From contig CM074187.1 of assembly GCA_037179385.1 (NCBI GenBank), forward strand, positions 51,618,879-51,682,878: DNA of 64,000 nucleotides. Reading direction: 5' to 3'. The position numbers were made by a program, and so were the translations under genes. Within the stretch, counting starts at the first letter, position 1, and every line of letters begins with the position of its first letter. Source of the stretch: Holothuria scabra (taxonomy: Eukaryota > Echinodermata > Holothuroidea > Aspidochirotida > Holothuriidae). The notes under the pieces are model-generated. The model saw only the letters and a list, made by a program, of their open reading frames with translations. It was not told where the DNA came from and searched no databases. Of the stretch, positions 45,401 to 56,460 are shown one piece after another.

Positions 45401-46426
45401 GCTCCTGTTACCAAGCATATAAGCTTTGGTTACTTTTTAAGCTGCATATACTCCGGAGCATAAAGGAACACAAGTGCTCATTTCTTTACAAATAAATATA
45501 GAGAAAAAATGTAAAATTTAATGAGAATTCCGTCAATCGAGGTGTTATTTTGGGGAAGCAACATTCGCAATCGTTTGGAGGCTTTGCTGTTAATTAGTCT
45601 CCCATCCACCGACAGTATAGATCTTTGACATTAGGGTGGTAAGGCTTCACTGTAGTAAAGCTACGTACAGTATTCACGCATGCTACGCTTCCCAAACATT
45701 CTGTAATACGCAACATATAGGTGTACGTAGAAAACTACTCGTTGTTGATTCGAGCAACGATGACTGATTCGACGCGATATATAGTATGTAATTGTAATAT
45801 ATGTGCCGCGGCGATGCATGTGTCGATCAAGTGTGCAGTGCGAAATTACAACCGAGAGGACATACCTAGGCTCCGATTACATAAAGTGACAATAGACTGG
45901 ACATGATTTAACTGTTTCCTTTTTCACATACTTGACTCTGTCAAAGCAGAGAAAATTAAAAACTCGGGGAGTGCTTAATGTTGGTACACAGCACAGCGTT
46001 CTGTAGGCCTAAAGTTAGGCCTAGTAAGTAGTATAACTTGGGAGTTTGTACAGCTAGCACTAAGTAACGTTAGTCTAACGTTGCAGTGGTAAAGGACTGT
46101 GTCGTTCGCCAAGAAGTGGCAATACATAGTATTACTATTAGTAGCCTACGGCTACTTACTATGACGTATCAAAATAACCAGGGATCTGCCATCCGCACAT
46201 TGGCTAAATTGACTGCCTTCTTGTTAATAACATAAAATGTTAATTTTCTATGATAACCGTTCATTTGTAGGCTATGCAAATTGTTAGATCTTATGCCTAC
46301 AACTTGATGTAGGGCTAGGCAGGCTTAGCCTAGGCTAGGCCTAGGCTATTCAGTTGTTTTTGTTGATTTAGACAATTTCGAAAGTGCTAGTACAAACTTG
46401 GGATGAAATGAGCAACTTTTCGTGCC
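45401..46426. other. No gene seen
   Basis: Short ORFs only. TAGGCC-type words cluster at 46005-46025 and 46310-46345. Confidence 0.5.
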
Positions 46427-46427
46427 G

Positions 46428-46904
46428 TTAAGGGCAGGTGACACTACAGTGATTTCAGATCGGATTACGGTCCGATTTTTATGTGTTTTTGCCTGTAGGC
46501 CTAGGCCTAAGTTACATCTCCATCCCTGGTCAGAAAAAGCCAAAAATTTGCCAACTTGTGTAAATGTATGATTTGTATAAAAGGAGTATGAAAATGAAAT
46601 GTAAACTAGGCTAGCGGCCTATCCTAGGCTAACTTAAATATTTCGTGACATCACATCTTTTATCGGAGGTGCATACTAAAGTCAGACTGTTTTTCGACCA
46701 AATAAGGTTCTGTTTAGCGATGTAAGTTATAGCCTAGGCCTAAGCCTAGGCTACAGTGGTAGCAGAACACTTTACTGTGACGCAAACTAAAATCAGTTAT
46801 CGTTAAAGGCCTAGCAGCCATAGAACAGAATCTGAATAAATACTGCCGGTCAGATTAAGAAAAAAATCAGATCGGAAAATCGCTGTAGTGTCACTAGCCC
46901 TTAA
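46428..46904. mobile_element. piggyBac-like MITE with TTAA ends
   Basis: TTAA (46428-46431) followed by GGGCAGGTGACACTACAG is matched inverted by GTGTCACTAGCCC and TTAA (46901-46904). The inverted repeats stay similar for about 35 bases (GATCGGATT versus GATCTGATT). TTAA duplications are the hallmark of piggyBac-type transposases. No ORF is present. Confidence 0.65.
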
Positions 46905-46921
46905 CAGGGCACAACCGTAAT

Positions 46922-47093
46922 CAGTGGCGGATCCAAGGGGGGTTTAGGGGTTCAGTCCCCTCCCTTGAGTTTTAACGAAGCCTATAGGCTAGGCCTAGGC
47001 CCCTATTTGCATACTTTGCTACCAGGATGGCGATTACTCTTTCAAAAGTCATTGTTAAAACCCCCCTTACAGTGCAACATGGATGCGCCACTG
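46922..47093. mobile_element. Short hAT-like MITE related to 2824-4853
   Basis: Starts CAGTGGCGGATCCA and ends with the inverted CAGTGGCGCATCCA (13 of 14). G-rich and C-rich runs follow the TIRs, as in 2824-4853. An exact 8-bp duplication is not visible; GTAAT/GCAAT at the edges is weak. Confidence 0.6.
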
Positions 47094-48934
47094 GCAATTC
47101 GAAGCAGGGCAGTTAGTGTTACGGTTATAGGAGAAAAAGCACAAAGTTTATTAGCCTAGGCCTAGATATTTATTTCAAATCGGGATCATATGGAAAATCC
47201 TGCTGATATGTACTTCCTAGTCAGGGTTTCTGCCAGGATTGCAAATAAGGGGGGGGGGAGGACCGCATGTTGCCGAAGCAACATCCGCGATTGTGAAGTG
47301 ATTGTCACGTAACCCATGTGGTGTCAAGGGGCCTATGCCAGGTTGTAATTCTGCAATATTCCATTTTAAGTTTTGATAACTCACCTATGTTTTGTTCCAA
47401 TATGATATCTAAGGAACTTATTTGCAAGATGATCTCCAAAATGTACCTTAGAAAACTCAAGCTTTGCAAAATGAAGGGGAGGGGATTATCCCCCTTAATC
47501 TCATTCCTCCCTTTCCCCACCTTGGCAGAAACCTTGCTAGTCACAAAACTGTCAAGATTACTCCAAAAAGCACAATATTTAACATAATATATACCTGGAC
47601 TGAAAATAAGATGATTTCTGATCGCTTTTTTCCCTTTCATGTGTCTTACTTGGAAAGCACTGTCAAGCAACTTAGCCTTGTAACAGTCATTTATTTCTTT
47701 AACATATTAGGCCTAGGCTAGGCTACATCAAGCCTATGCTGTGTAATAAGATACAACTGGTAAAAGGCGAAGTTGATCCTCCTTTCAAAGTTGAACAAAT
47801 TTTATTTATTGACTTAGTAAACATCACGAATTTTGTGGGTTTTCTCCTATACCCATCAGACTAATTGCCTTTATTGTTTGAATTGCCATTGTGCCCAATA
47901 CTAACATTAGGCCTCACCTATTTACTGTGGGACTAAAGAACTTTGTTAAGGGGTACATAAGTATGCTGATGAGCTAGACGACATTAATAATTTGTCACCT
48001 CACTATAGCCTAGAATGCTTGCAAGTATGCCTAGCCAAGTTGTAGTAAGGATTGCAGACCACAAATTTTTGGGGAAGGCTGAACATTAGGCTAGAGAACT
48101 TTCATGCCGATGGACCATTCAGTTTCTTGAAAATTAGCCACACCCCCAACCTCAAAGTAACAGCTTTCTGACTCCTTTTTTTTTTTTTTAATCTGACACC
48201 AGATTCTAAAAGAACAGGTCAGATCCAGGCTACACTTAAATTGTGCATTTTACCTATACTAAACCATTTTTCTAAGCCTAGGCCTAACCTCGATTTTGGA
48301 ACAAATTTAAAGATTTTTGAAAAATCAATTGTTCCCTAACGTTAGACCTTCTACGAATAAAAAAGAAGCGTGCAGGCCTATAGGGAGCTATCTGCAACCA
48401 ACTACACACCTTTACTGACAACTAGGCCTAGCCTAGTCCAATCAGTACATACTAAAATTCCTTAGCCTAGCCTAGGCTTATACTACATATAGTAGCAATG
48501 GTGGTACAATGGTATTACTAAACAAATTATAGTGGTACGAGCCATAGTACAAACTTGAACAGTTCTCATGCAGATTTGTGGTGTATCAAACTCCGTACCT
48601 GACTTTACAGCATATGGCGTAATTGTAACATTTGATTAACTTTGCTGTAGTGACATGAAGCACAAAGACAATATCATCATGGCATAACACTAGGATGGCC
48701 TTCACTCTAGGCTACACCAATGCACAGCTCACCTGCTGTAACCAACAAACACTAAACAGTAATGCACTCTACGCCCTTACACTGATTCTGTCTGAGACTA
48801 GGCTGTTGTTAAGATGTCATGGCATCCATCCTCATGGTCCCTCTTTGCAAGAAATAATTTGGTGCAGTTTTGTAGATACATCATATGAACTTTTGAGTAT
48901 GGCATATAAGGGAGTCACTTTCAGGGAAATTCAA
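47094..48934. other. No gene seen; TAGGCC-rich DNA
   Basis: TAGGCCTAGG words recur near 47150, 47705, 48280 and 48425-48480. The overlapping ORFs around 47305-47720 have no recognisable domain. Confidence 0.5.
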
Positions 48935-49012
48935 AAGCTGTGGTTGTCTTGAATTGAACTAATTGATTGGAAACTGGCCCATTAAACCTCATCTAACTAA
49001 CTAACTAACCTA
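48935..49012 (+). repeat. SINE family 2 tail
   Basis: TTGATTGGAAACTGGCCCAT followed by ATCTAACTAACTAACTAACC, as at 35226-35343. Confidence 0.55.
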
Positions 49013-49202
49013 TAGAATTGAGCCTACAAATATAAAAATTTCAAGCTTTGCAGTCTCTGACTCTCATTCTGTAGCTCAAAACATGCACAATATTCCAGAC
49101 ACTATCATAACTCTTTGCTCTCAGTTTTGGTCTCTATTGAAACTGCTTAACAATAAATGTGTTGGAGACTCAATCGCAGTTGAGCTTCAACATCATTGAT
49201 GC

Positions 49203-49985
49203 TCTTGTTAGTCCAGTTCTCATAGCAGTTCAGTGCTTTGTAAAGAACAAAAAATGGCAACCAGTCACCAGCTGCAATACCATGCATTATCTATGATATT
49301 GCCATTTTTGAGTGCTTCTGAACTCTTTCAATTGCCTTTCATGTCTCGTGGGACAATAACTTTCTTAGAACCTGGGTCATCGGTAACATTTGGTTCATCA
49401 TAGTGGAAAATCATATCTTGCTAAGCTTCTTGTACACACATTTCGGAGGGGCACATCACTGAATAACACAGTAATAAGCCAACTCTGTAATGTTGTTCAA
49501 ACCAGCCCACTCATGCTGGCATCATACTGATCACTAGAGGGGTCATTCAAAGTCCAGTTCTCATAGCAGTTCAGTGCTTTGAAAATGACAGAAGTTGGCA
49601 ACCAGTCACCAGCTGCTTTACCATGCACTGTCACTGATATTGCCATCTTTGAGTGCTCCTAAACTCCGTCAATTTGCCTTTCATGCCTTGTGAAAAAATA
49701 AATTTCTTAGAACCCAGGTCATCAGTAATATTTGTTTCATCATAGCTGAAAATCATATCTGCCTATTAAAGCCTCTTGGAGAACATGTCATCGATTGACA
49801 AAGTACTCATTGACTTGCTCTTCAGTAACTCCAGTTCTTCCTCTTCCTACTCTATCAGACTTCAATTATTTCCTTACATGAATGACTGGTTGAAGTCAAA
49901 CCCAGGCATGTTGTCCTTAAGCTTGGCAAAAGTGAGGGCTTTTCTGGTCCAGGTATGATTTAATTACTACCTCCAAGTCATTTTG
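49203..49985 (-). pseudogene. pogo-like DDE transposase, partly duplicated
   Basis: On the minus strand an upstream segment GRTGVTEEQVNEYF leads to FSYDETNITDDLGSKKFIFS, then in a shifted frame VTVHGKAAGDWLPTSVIFKA, NCYENWT and YDASMSGL. 'YDETN-TDDPGSKK' carries the first catalytic Asp of pogo/Tigger/Jerky-type DDE_1 transposases, and the rest fits the following strands. 49203-49438 repeats 49542-49763 (HYDEPNVTDDPGSKKVIVP in the second copy). Stops and frameshifts are present in both copies. Confidence 0.72.
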
Positions 49986-52879
49986 TCATAGGGGTGACCT
50001 TAATTCTGTTATTTGCTTCAGAGTTCCTGAGATGACTTTTTCTTCTTGCCTGCAAAATAGAGGGAGGGGGGGTCCTTACAACATTCTTATGTTCATCATA
50101 TATTTTGTACCAAAGGGTAGTACCCCTTTAATCTTGCATACCTGGTTTGATTTTGTAACAGGCATGCCGTCCTTCACAATCTTAACTGCTCATTCATTTC
50201 AGTTTCTGCTGATTGTTTTTTTTTCAGATAATTCTAAAGGTAAATATGGTGGAAAGGTCTCTTGAAAAAGTAATGCATGATAGTAGTGTTCCAAATTTCT
50301 AGTTATGATTGGATTCACAAAATGATCATATCAGAAATTGCTATTCCATGGCTACAATGTTCTAGAACAAATGTCAGCTCGCTGCTGTTCAGCCAATGCT
50401 CTAAGAGGGCCTCTGACTCAAAATCCATGATTTTGGGTCCATTAAGCAGAACTGCCAACTAGTATGGATTTTCTGTATTCAATACGGGAAAATCGTGAAT
50501 TTGTGACTCATTTATGAAAGGGTTCCCTAATATTGTTTTGAGGTGATTGTATGTGGAAAAACTCCTTCCCTATAATACAGTATCTGAGGTTGGAACAAGT
50601 AAAATTCCACAAGTTGTAAAATGACTCCCAAATCTTTGCACTTTAACGTCTTCATATATTTTGTGCATGTTTCCACCACAGACATGGCTGGAAAAAGTGT
50701 TTAATTTTCTAAGAAAGGAGTGCAAATTTCTTCAATTACTTCTGTACTTTCTCTTAAAGCAAAAAAAAAAACAAACAGTAAAAGGAAAATTTCCCACCAA
50801 ACAAACATTTCTTTGGAAGAAGCCTCCCAGATTCCAAATTTTTCCTTCAATGCTTACAGACTTGACTGATACGAGTTTTGAGTTTAAGCAATTGTCTGTA
50901 CTTAATGTGCTTCATCAGCTGGACAAACCATGGAAATTTTACAAAATCCATAATGTTTGTTTGCCAACATGCCACAGCTTGTTTCTTTTCAGAGGAAGGG
51001 GGCTACTGGCCCAATTCACAGGCAGTAAAATTTCTGAGTGACAGGAACATGGTAATTTGTAGGAGCATTTACTAATGAATTCCAAAAATGTCAATTATTT
51101 CAAAAAATTTACATGAATTTTTAACTGCATCAGCAGGGTGGCCTAGATCAGTTCTTTGTGGCTGTTGTACATGGAAGTGTTAGTGAAGCCAGTTCCACTC
51201 TTTCAGTCATGTTGGTTGGAATAGCTCTTCCTGTTTTTCCCATAACCTTACTTTGCCATAGACTCCTTCAGAGTCCTTCTGTTCCTTTCCTGGTTCACTC
51301 AAATTAGAAAGCTGCTGTTCCATAACCTCGGTATCACCACTTGAGTGGGAAACCCCCAGAAGAAGCAGTAGTCTAGCAGAATCCATAAACTAGTTGCTGA
51401 AGTCATTGACTCTATGTATTTCTAAAATTTTTTTGTCAGTATACTTCTGTCCCAATCCCTTATTACCTTAAAATTACTGCAATAGATACAACCTTAATTA
51501 TTTTTTCACGTAAAAATGTGGACATTTTAGTAAATCACAACTTCTCAACTCAACTGAGAATTAGGGCTGTGAACGGTTAGCTAAATAACTAAATGTTTAA
51601 CCTCAAAAATTTGTGATTGTCTAGCGATTAATCGCGATTACCTTATCACAAAAAAAATAACCCAGAAATAATAAATAGTTGTTATCTTGCATGGGAAAAT
51701 CAAATTATTCTGAAACTTTGAAGCCTACAAGGTCCAAATATGCCCAGAATTTAGCTAAAACCAGGGATTGTCAGAGTATACAAATGGATAAAAAACTCTC
51801 AAACTCTCAGTCCACATATTCTTTTTCCATCCTATTCTGTACTTTTCTCACTTCTCTGTGACATCTGTATCCTCTTGCAGTGGACATGTAATTGCACAAT
51901 TCCAACACTGACAACAGAATACAAAGTGAATAGAACATAAAAGTTCAAAGCTGAATATTTGATGGATGTGAAACCTTATAATTCTGAAGCCTAATGATGC
52001 CTTTCCCTAATTGTTTTCTCTCTTAGGTAAGCAATGAGAATATGTTAAAATTAGGCTATTCTGAAATCTTTGACATTTCAATTTTGAAAATTGGATGGCA
52101 ATTGCCAAGGGTTGCTGTGAGGCTGATCTTCATATTTAAAGCATTTAAAGAAAATACCCAGTAACATCTGGTGACATTCTAATACTTTCAAAGGAGCGCT
52201 GTTACATTGCATTTATGCAATTGAGGTAAACCTAAAAGTCTGGCTTAGACCTGCTTCATTTGAAATCATACTCTTATAGACTAGGCCTGTTTGAGGTTAA
52301 AAAATGATGTGAATGTATTCTTGTGAATTGCATTAATCAATAAAAGCAGCTGGGCATTGATTATTTGCACTGCTAAATATTAAAATTACTGATGGGATAT
52401 ACCACTCGTAATGATCCAACACACCAGTCTAAGCGCTGCAATTGGCTGTTGCTGCCTGCTTCTGCATCTGCATCATTGCTGTCTCAATGCGCAGTCCAAT
52501 TCATCAGTTTCTGGCTCAAACATGTATGGCTGGATGTCTTTGCTGGGAACCACAACCTGCTGTGAGATTTCTTTTGCTGTACTTCATCACCCTTTTGTGT
52601 ATTTTCTGATTCAGAGAACAGAATTATGTTCAATTGAAATGCCATCTTTCAAAAGATGTTTTTGCTGAGAGAACGGTCTCTCACGATCAATACTGGACAC
52701 TGGCATTCACATTCAATCTAACACTATTTAAGCAAGTTCAAAAGATTCATTTTGGTAGTTTGGCTGAACATGTTTGTATGAACTAGGTAGGACTATGTAT
52801 GTCAGAAGTGTTGAACTCTATACCTTGTTTTAAGTGTCCTCATTTTAATTTTTGGTGGCTGCAATACAAAAATGAAGAT
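49986..52879. other. No gene seen
   Basis: 50455-50580 (AACTGCCAACTAGTATGG) and 51563-51640 (GGGCTGTGAACGGTTA..GATTAATCGCGATTA) look like transposon ends, but I found no partners. The ORFs 50661-51041 and 52411-52668 have no recognisable domain. Confidence 0.4.
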
Positions 52880-53610
52880 TCCATAATTTTCTGTAGGAAA
52901 TCTTTGATTCTGATCTTATCAATCCATCTCATTTTGATATCAATATGCTTTGACCTGTGATGAAACCATGGCTTCTCCAGCATGCATGCAACTGAATATT
53001 TCCGTCCAATGACCATGATTGATTGGGATGACCCATTCCCTATGCCTTTCTAACTTCTGCTTTAAGGCAGTTATCCATCACCCCAGACAATTCCAAATGG
53101 ACAAAGCTTCCAACCTACTTACAGTACTTCTGATCCCATCTACAACTGCCTTAAACTCATCCTTATTCAGACACAGTCCTAGTTTGTTGCTTCAGTGCAT
53201 ACCGTTGAGCATACTAGGGCATAATATGTACAATCAAAACACTCACAGTGCATGATATGTATTACAAGCAACTCTGCATTTTGAATAAACCAAAGAGCTG
53301 TGCCAGTTTACAGTTTCTGTAGACTTAAAGTTGTAGTTTGGAGTGACAAATGACTGCCTTTATATTTCCTAGAATTTGACATAGCCACACAGCTCCCTGT
53401 GTTGTGATAGCTGATGCTATGTATTCAGCTTTAGAAAGAGGAAAAGAAGTTGGTTTCCTGTCCAATTTACTGCAATTTTCCTTAGTTTTAAACAAGTAAT
53501 GAAATAGAAATTTTCAATCATTTACATCACCCTGCTCAAGCAGCATTTGAATATGCCCATACACTCCTCAAGTCCTTTTATTTTCTAGATGCAATTTATT
53601 AGCATTTCAG
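52880..53610 (-). pseudogene. Ty1/copia RNase H fragment
   Basis: The minus strand reads RKPTSFPLSKAEYIASAITT followed by QGAVWLCQILGN, the 'SS-EAEY-A----EAVWL--LL' signature at the end of copia pol. Further on it reads HHRSKHIDIK, the conserved 'H-R-KHID--' motif, then DKIRIKDFLQ. Frameshifts separate the blocks and the DNA between them is diverged. It may belong to the same element family as 43740-44717 but is 8 kb away. Confidence 0.7.
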
Positions 53611-53734
53611 TGTCTCTCAGGCATCTAGAAGTTTCATTGCTTCAGAAAGCTTCTTGCAAATGATACGCAGGGATATTCACATATATGATTGTTTTAGATG
53701 GTCCACTGTCAGTTGTCATCTCTGGCCAGTCGTC

Positions 53735-54195
53735 TCTCCGTCTTGACTACCCAGTTTCTTCTTGCACATCCTTCCGGATGTCTTTTCTTTCAACAGCCCA
53801 CTTCTTTTCACTCTGGTAAACATTTCAAACGTCACAGGTCCACACCTTACTTCTGCGTTTCTGCTTGACATGTCTCTTGACCGAGCCTTTGCTGGAAAAC
53901 AGTTCATGACACCGCTTACATTCATACCGCAGGCTACACAGGTCGGCCGTAATCCTGCTTTAACCGCTGGGCAGTGGATCATTACCATATCTCCTGGGGA
54001 GTACATCACTTCACTAGTTCTAGGATCAGTCTGCTTCTTTTGTTTGGTACCCACCATTTTGAGGTGCTCCCGAGCATGCTTGGGCACATCATCCAGTCGC
54101 TGACGGAGGGTTTCAACACTCTGGATAATCCTCCATCTCCTCGTCCTCTGCAGAAGGTAACAACAGGTCCAAGAGAGTTTGTGGTTACTGATCAA
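53735..54195 (-). pseudogene. Ty3/gypsy integrase C-terminus joined to a C2H2-like finger
   Basis: From about 54121 the minus strand reads LRQRLDDVPKHAREHLKMVG, then EVMYSPGDMVMIHCP and VKAGL, a standard gypsy integrase C-terminal tail ('+PGD-V--H-P--K-G'). The SH3-like barrel expected next is missing. Instead a different frame (from 53945) reads YECKRCHELFSSKGSVKRHV, a C2H2 start lacking its second His, followed by KVWTCDV and a TGA where a Cys would complete a second CxxC. A 159-codon ORF spans the junction in the integrase frame. Confidence 0.65.
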
Positions 54196-54541
54196 ACATT
54201 AACTCTGCCAGCAATGAATACAAATACAATACAAACGGGTGGGGGTCTAGGTTAGCTAGGCCCATCATCGGATCAATTTTATCTCAGATTGCTTGCAATG
54301 ATAAATATTCATCAAGTCTTCCCAACTAGGGCTAGACCATCCGAGAGAGAACTTTGACTAGGAATTTGTTGATAACTTGGCATTGTATTCGATATCGCAG
54401 GAGGAGTTTGTATTGCATGCAGCGTAGGCCTTTCTTAGGTATCTGTAAAAGTAACGTTAGGCTAGGACCATACTGGTAGTAATTGTGCGAGAAATCTACG
54501 ATGATGATACGTCGCTTCCTTTTTACAAATTACTCACCTTT

Positions 54542-54836
54542 CTAGCAATACTGGCAGCTGTTCTGTTCACACTGGATTCTCATACTTTGGGGGCCGGCTG
54601 GGGGCTTTGTTCCCATTACTTTACTGCGTACACCTTCCACAAAACAGTCTTTGGTCCTCACATACGGCATTGAACCTACTACTCTTGAAAGTTTTGCAGT
54701 CGAATTTCTTCACAGATATGGCGTTCAGCCATTTTTTGCAAAGTTCAGGGTGGGTCTCAGGATTCGGAATCTGGAAGAGACTCTTTTTGTCCCTTCCTTT
54801 GTGGTTTAAACATCTGAAAGTTTGGCAATGAGGCAT
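54542..54836 (-). pseudogene. THAP-domain fragment with a 7-base disruption
   Basis: MPHCQTFRC supplies the first two zinc ligands (C-x4-C), LCKKWLNAI the conserved Trp helix and NAVCED the third Cys. The final His is interrupted: after CA the DNA has AAGACTG before T, and the expected FVEGVRSKVMGTKPP follows in a new frame up to TAG at 54542. THAP domains bind DNA in P-element-type transposases and THAP proteins. No transposase core follows. Confidence 0.68.
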
Positions 54837-55136
54837 CTTACCTGATCCCAGAAAAGTCCTTTTCCAGTACCTTCAACATGCAAATATCACAATGCAACGA
54901 TCAACAAGAAATGTGAGTTGGGCACAAAGTACGTCACAGGTCATGGAGGTCAATGAAAGTAGCATACCAATAGCAACTTGCATGTTTGGTGTTGTACAGT
55001 GTTGTCTGTGTTGTAAGGGCGGCAAGTTCTTGACAGGACAGCAGGCAATGCAAATGGTTTTAAAAAAGTCAAGTTAAACATTGGAAATGGCTTGATGTGG
55101 TCTTTTATGTTAGATTTACTTGTACCTTGACTTTTG
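54837..55136. other. No gene seen
   Basis: About 300 bases upstream of the THAP fragment, without coding or repeat signal that I can name. Confidence 0.4.
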
Positions 55137-55825
55137 TTCTGAGCTGCTCCCAGAGCTTCATAGGAAGACCCACCTGTGAAATGTTTTTAAGTGCTTTCTT
55201 ATCCAAGCAGCCTGAAAAAGTCCATTTTCATTGTTTTTTTTTTCTTCTTTTTCTTGTATTCACTCTGCACATATGTACAGTACATGCCACCTGTATGTAC
55301 AATAGTTATATCACACATTGTTTAGGCATTTACTTGTGCATTACAGTTGAAACAAGAGCCTGTTGTTGGGCTAATGGCTCTTAGGCGGCCCAACAAAATG
55401 ATCGCTGTCAAAATCTTATCCACCCTACAACTTAACATCCTCAGCTCCCACAATACATTGTAAAGGTCAGATAGGAGCTGCTCCCATAGTGTTGTAGGAA
55501 GACCCATCTGTGGAATGTTTTTAAGTGCTTCTGTAGGCCGAAGCAGCCATACAAAGTCTTTGCCTCGACAAACTGCCAAGGATAAGTCCAAAACCAAAAA
55601 CCAAAACCCATACTTGGAACACCCAAACTTTGGGTTCTGATAAGTTTGTAGGAAGAGACACCTTCTTTGCTGTGTACATGCCACCACTGCACACCAGTGT
55701 TGTAAAATAGTCAAATTGCACACACAACTACATGCTACATCTGGCATGTAGTTGTGCATTAATTGTAGTTGAAACAAGTGTCTGTAGTTGGGCAAATGAC
55801 TCTTAGCCCAACAAAATAATGACTG
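55137..55825. repeat. Diverged tandem duplication, ~330-420 bp unit
   Basis: GCTGCTCCCA..AGGAAGACCCA-CTGTG-AATG and TTTTTAAGTGCTT occur at 55137-55220 and 55466-55550. TTGTGCATTA..GTTGAAACAAG and GTTGGGC-AATG-CTCTTAG occur at 55330 and 55748. A 157-codon minus-strand ORF covers the second unit but shows no known domain. Confidence 0.6.
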
Positions 55826-56069
55826 ACCTCTGATGCCTACTTTGGGGAAGAAATAGAGCCTTTATGTACTGATCACTAGTGTTGTAACTGGGTGCAATGA
55901 GGGTACTAATGGGTACAACTTGGACCCTGAGCCTTACAGGTTAAGAACTCTACTGTTGACTAGTTAAGACTGTACTTATATCATGCTCCAGCACCACATA
56001 CTAGAGCCATCATTAATGCCTGGTCCATGCATCTTGCACCCAGCATTCTCTTCTTTTCATAATGTGAAT

Positions 56070-56460
56070 TCTGTTTTGGGGCATTACTTGTAATGTTCCT
56101 CAGGGATCTTTATTAGGACCTTAACTTTGTATTATCTATGTGAGTGATACATGTAATTTTTCACAGTCATGCTCTGTAGTACTCTTTGCAGACCATACCA
56201 ATATTTTCTTTTCTTATAACAGCATGCATTAATCTTGAAAATTCCTTGAACTGAGCAATTTTATGCTTCCTTTGTTTGCAATAAGTTGTCATGAAGGTTG
56301 CAATTTCATAGCGTTCTCCTAAGGTATTAGTGTCAATAAGTACTCTTAGAGAGAGCCAAATTCTTATGTGTCTATATTGATGACAAGCTTCCTAGGGATG
56401 GGGGGGGGGGTAACTGTATAGCTACTAAGGTTCATAACATCATATTGTGTAAAAAATATC
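56070..56460 (+). pseudogene. LINE reverse transcriptase fragment
   Basis: The plus strand reads NVPQGSLLGP, a stop, LCIIYVSDTCNF and SVVLFADHTNIFFSY, and later CVYIDDKLPRD and CIATKVHNI. This is the order 'GVPQGS-LGP', 'FADD' and 'FLGV-ID-KL' of Jockey/CR1-like non-LTR RTs. The catalytic FADD reads FADH, and stops and frameshifts occur. Upstream and downstream RT blocks are not recognisable. Confidence 0.75.

Noticed and set aside
55322..55795. 157-codon minus-strand ORF
   Set aside because: Lies in a diverged tandem repeat and shows no recognisable domain; kept only as a repeat.
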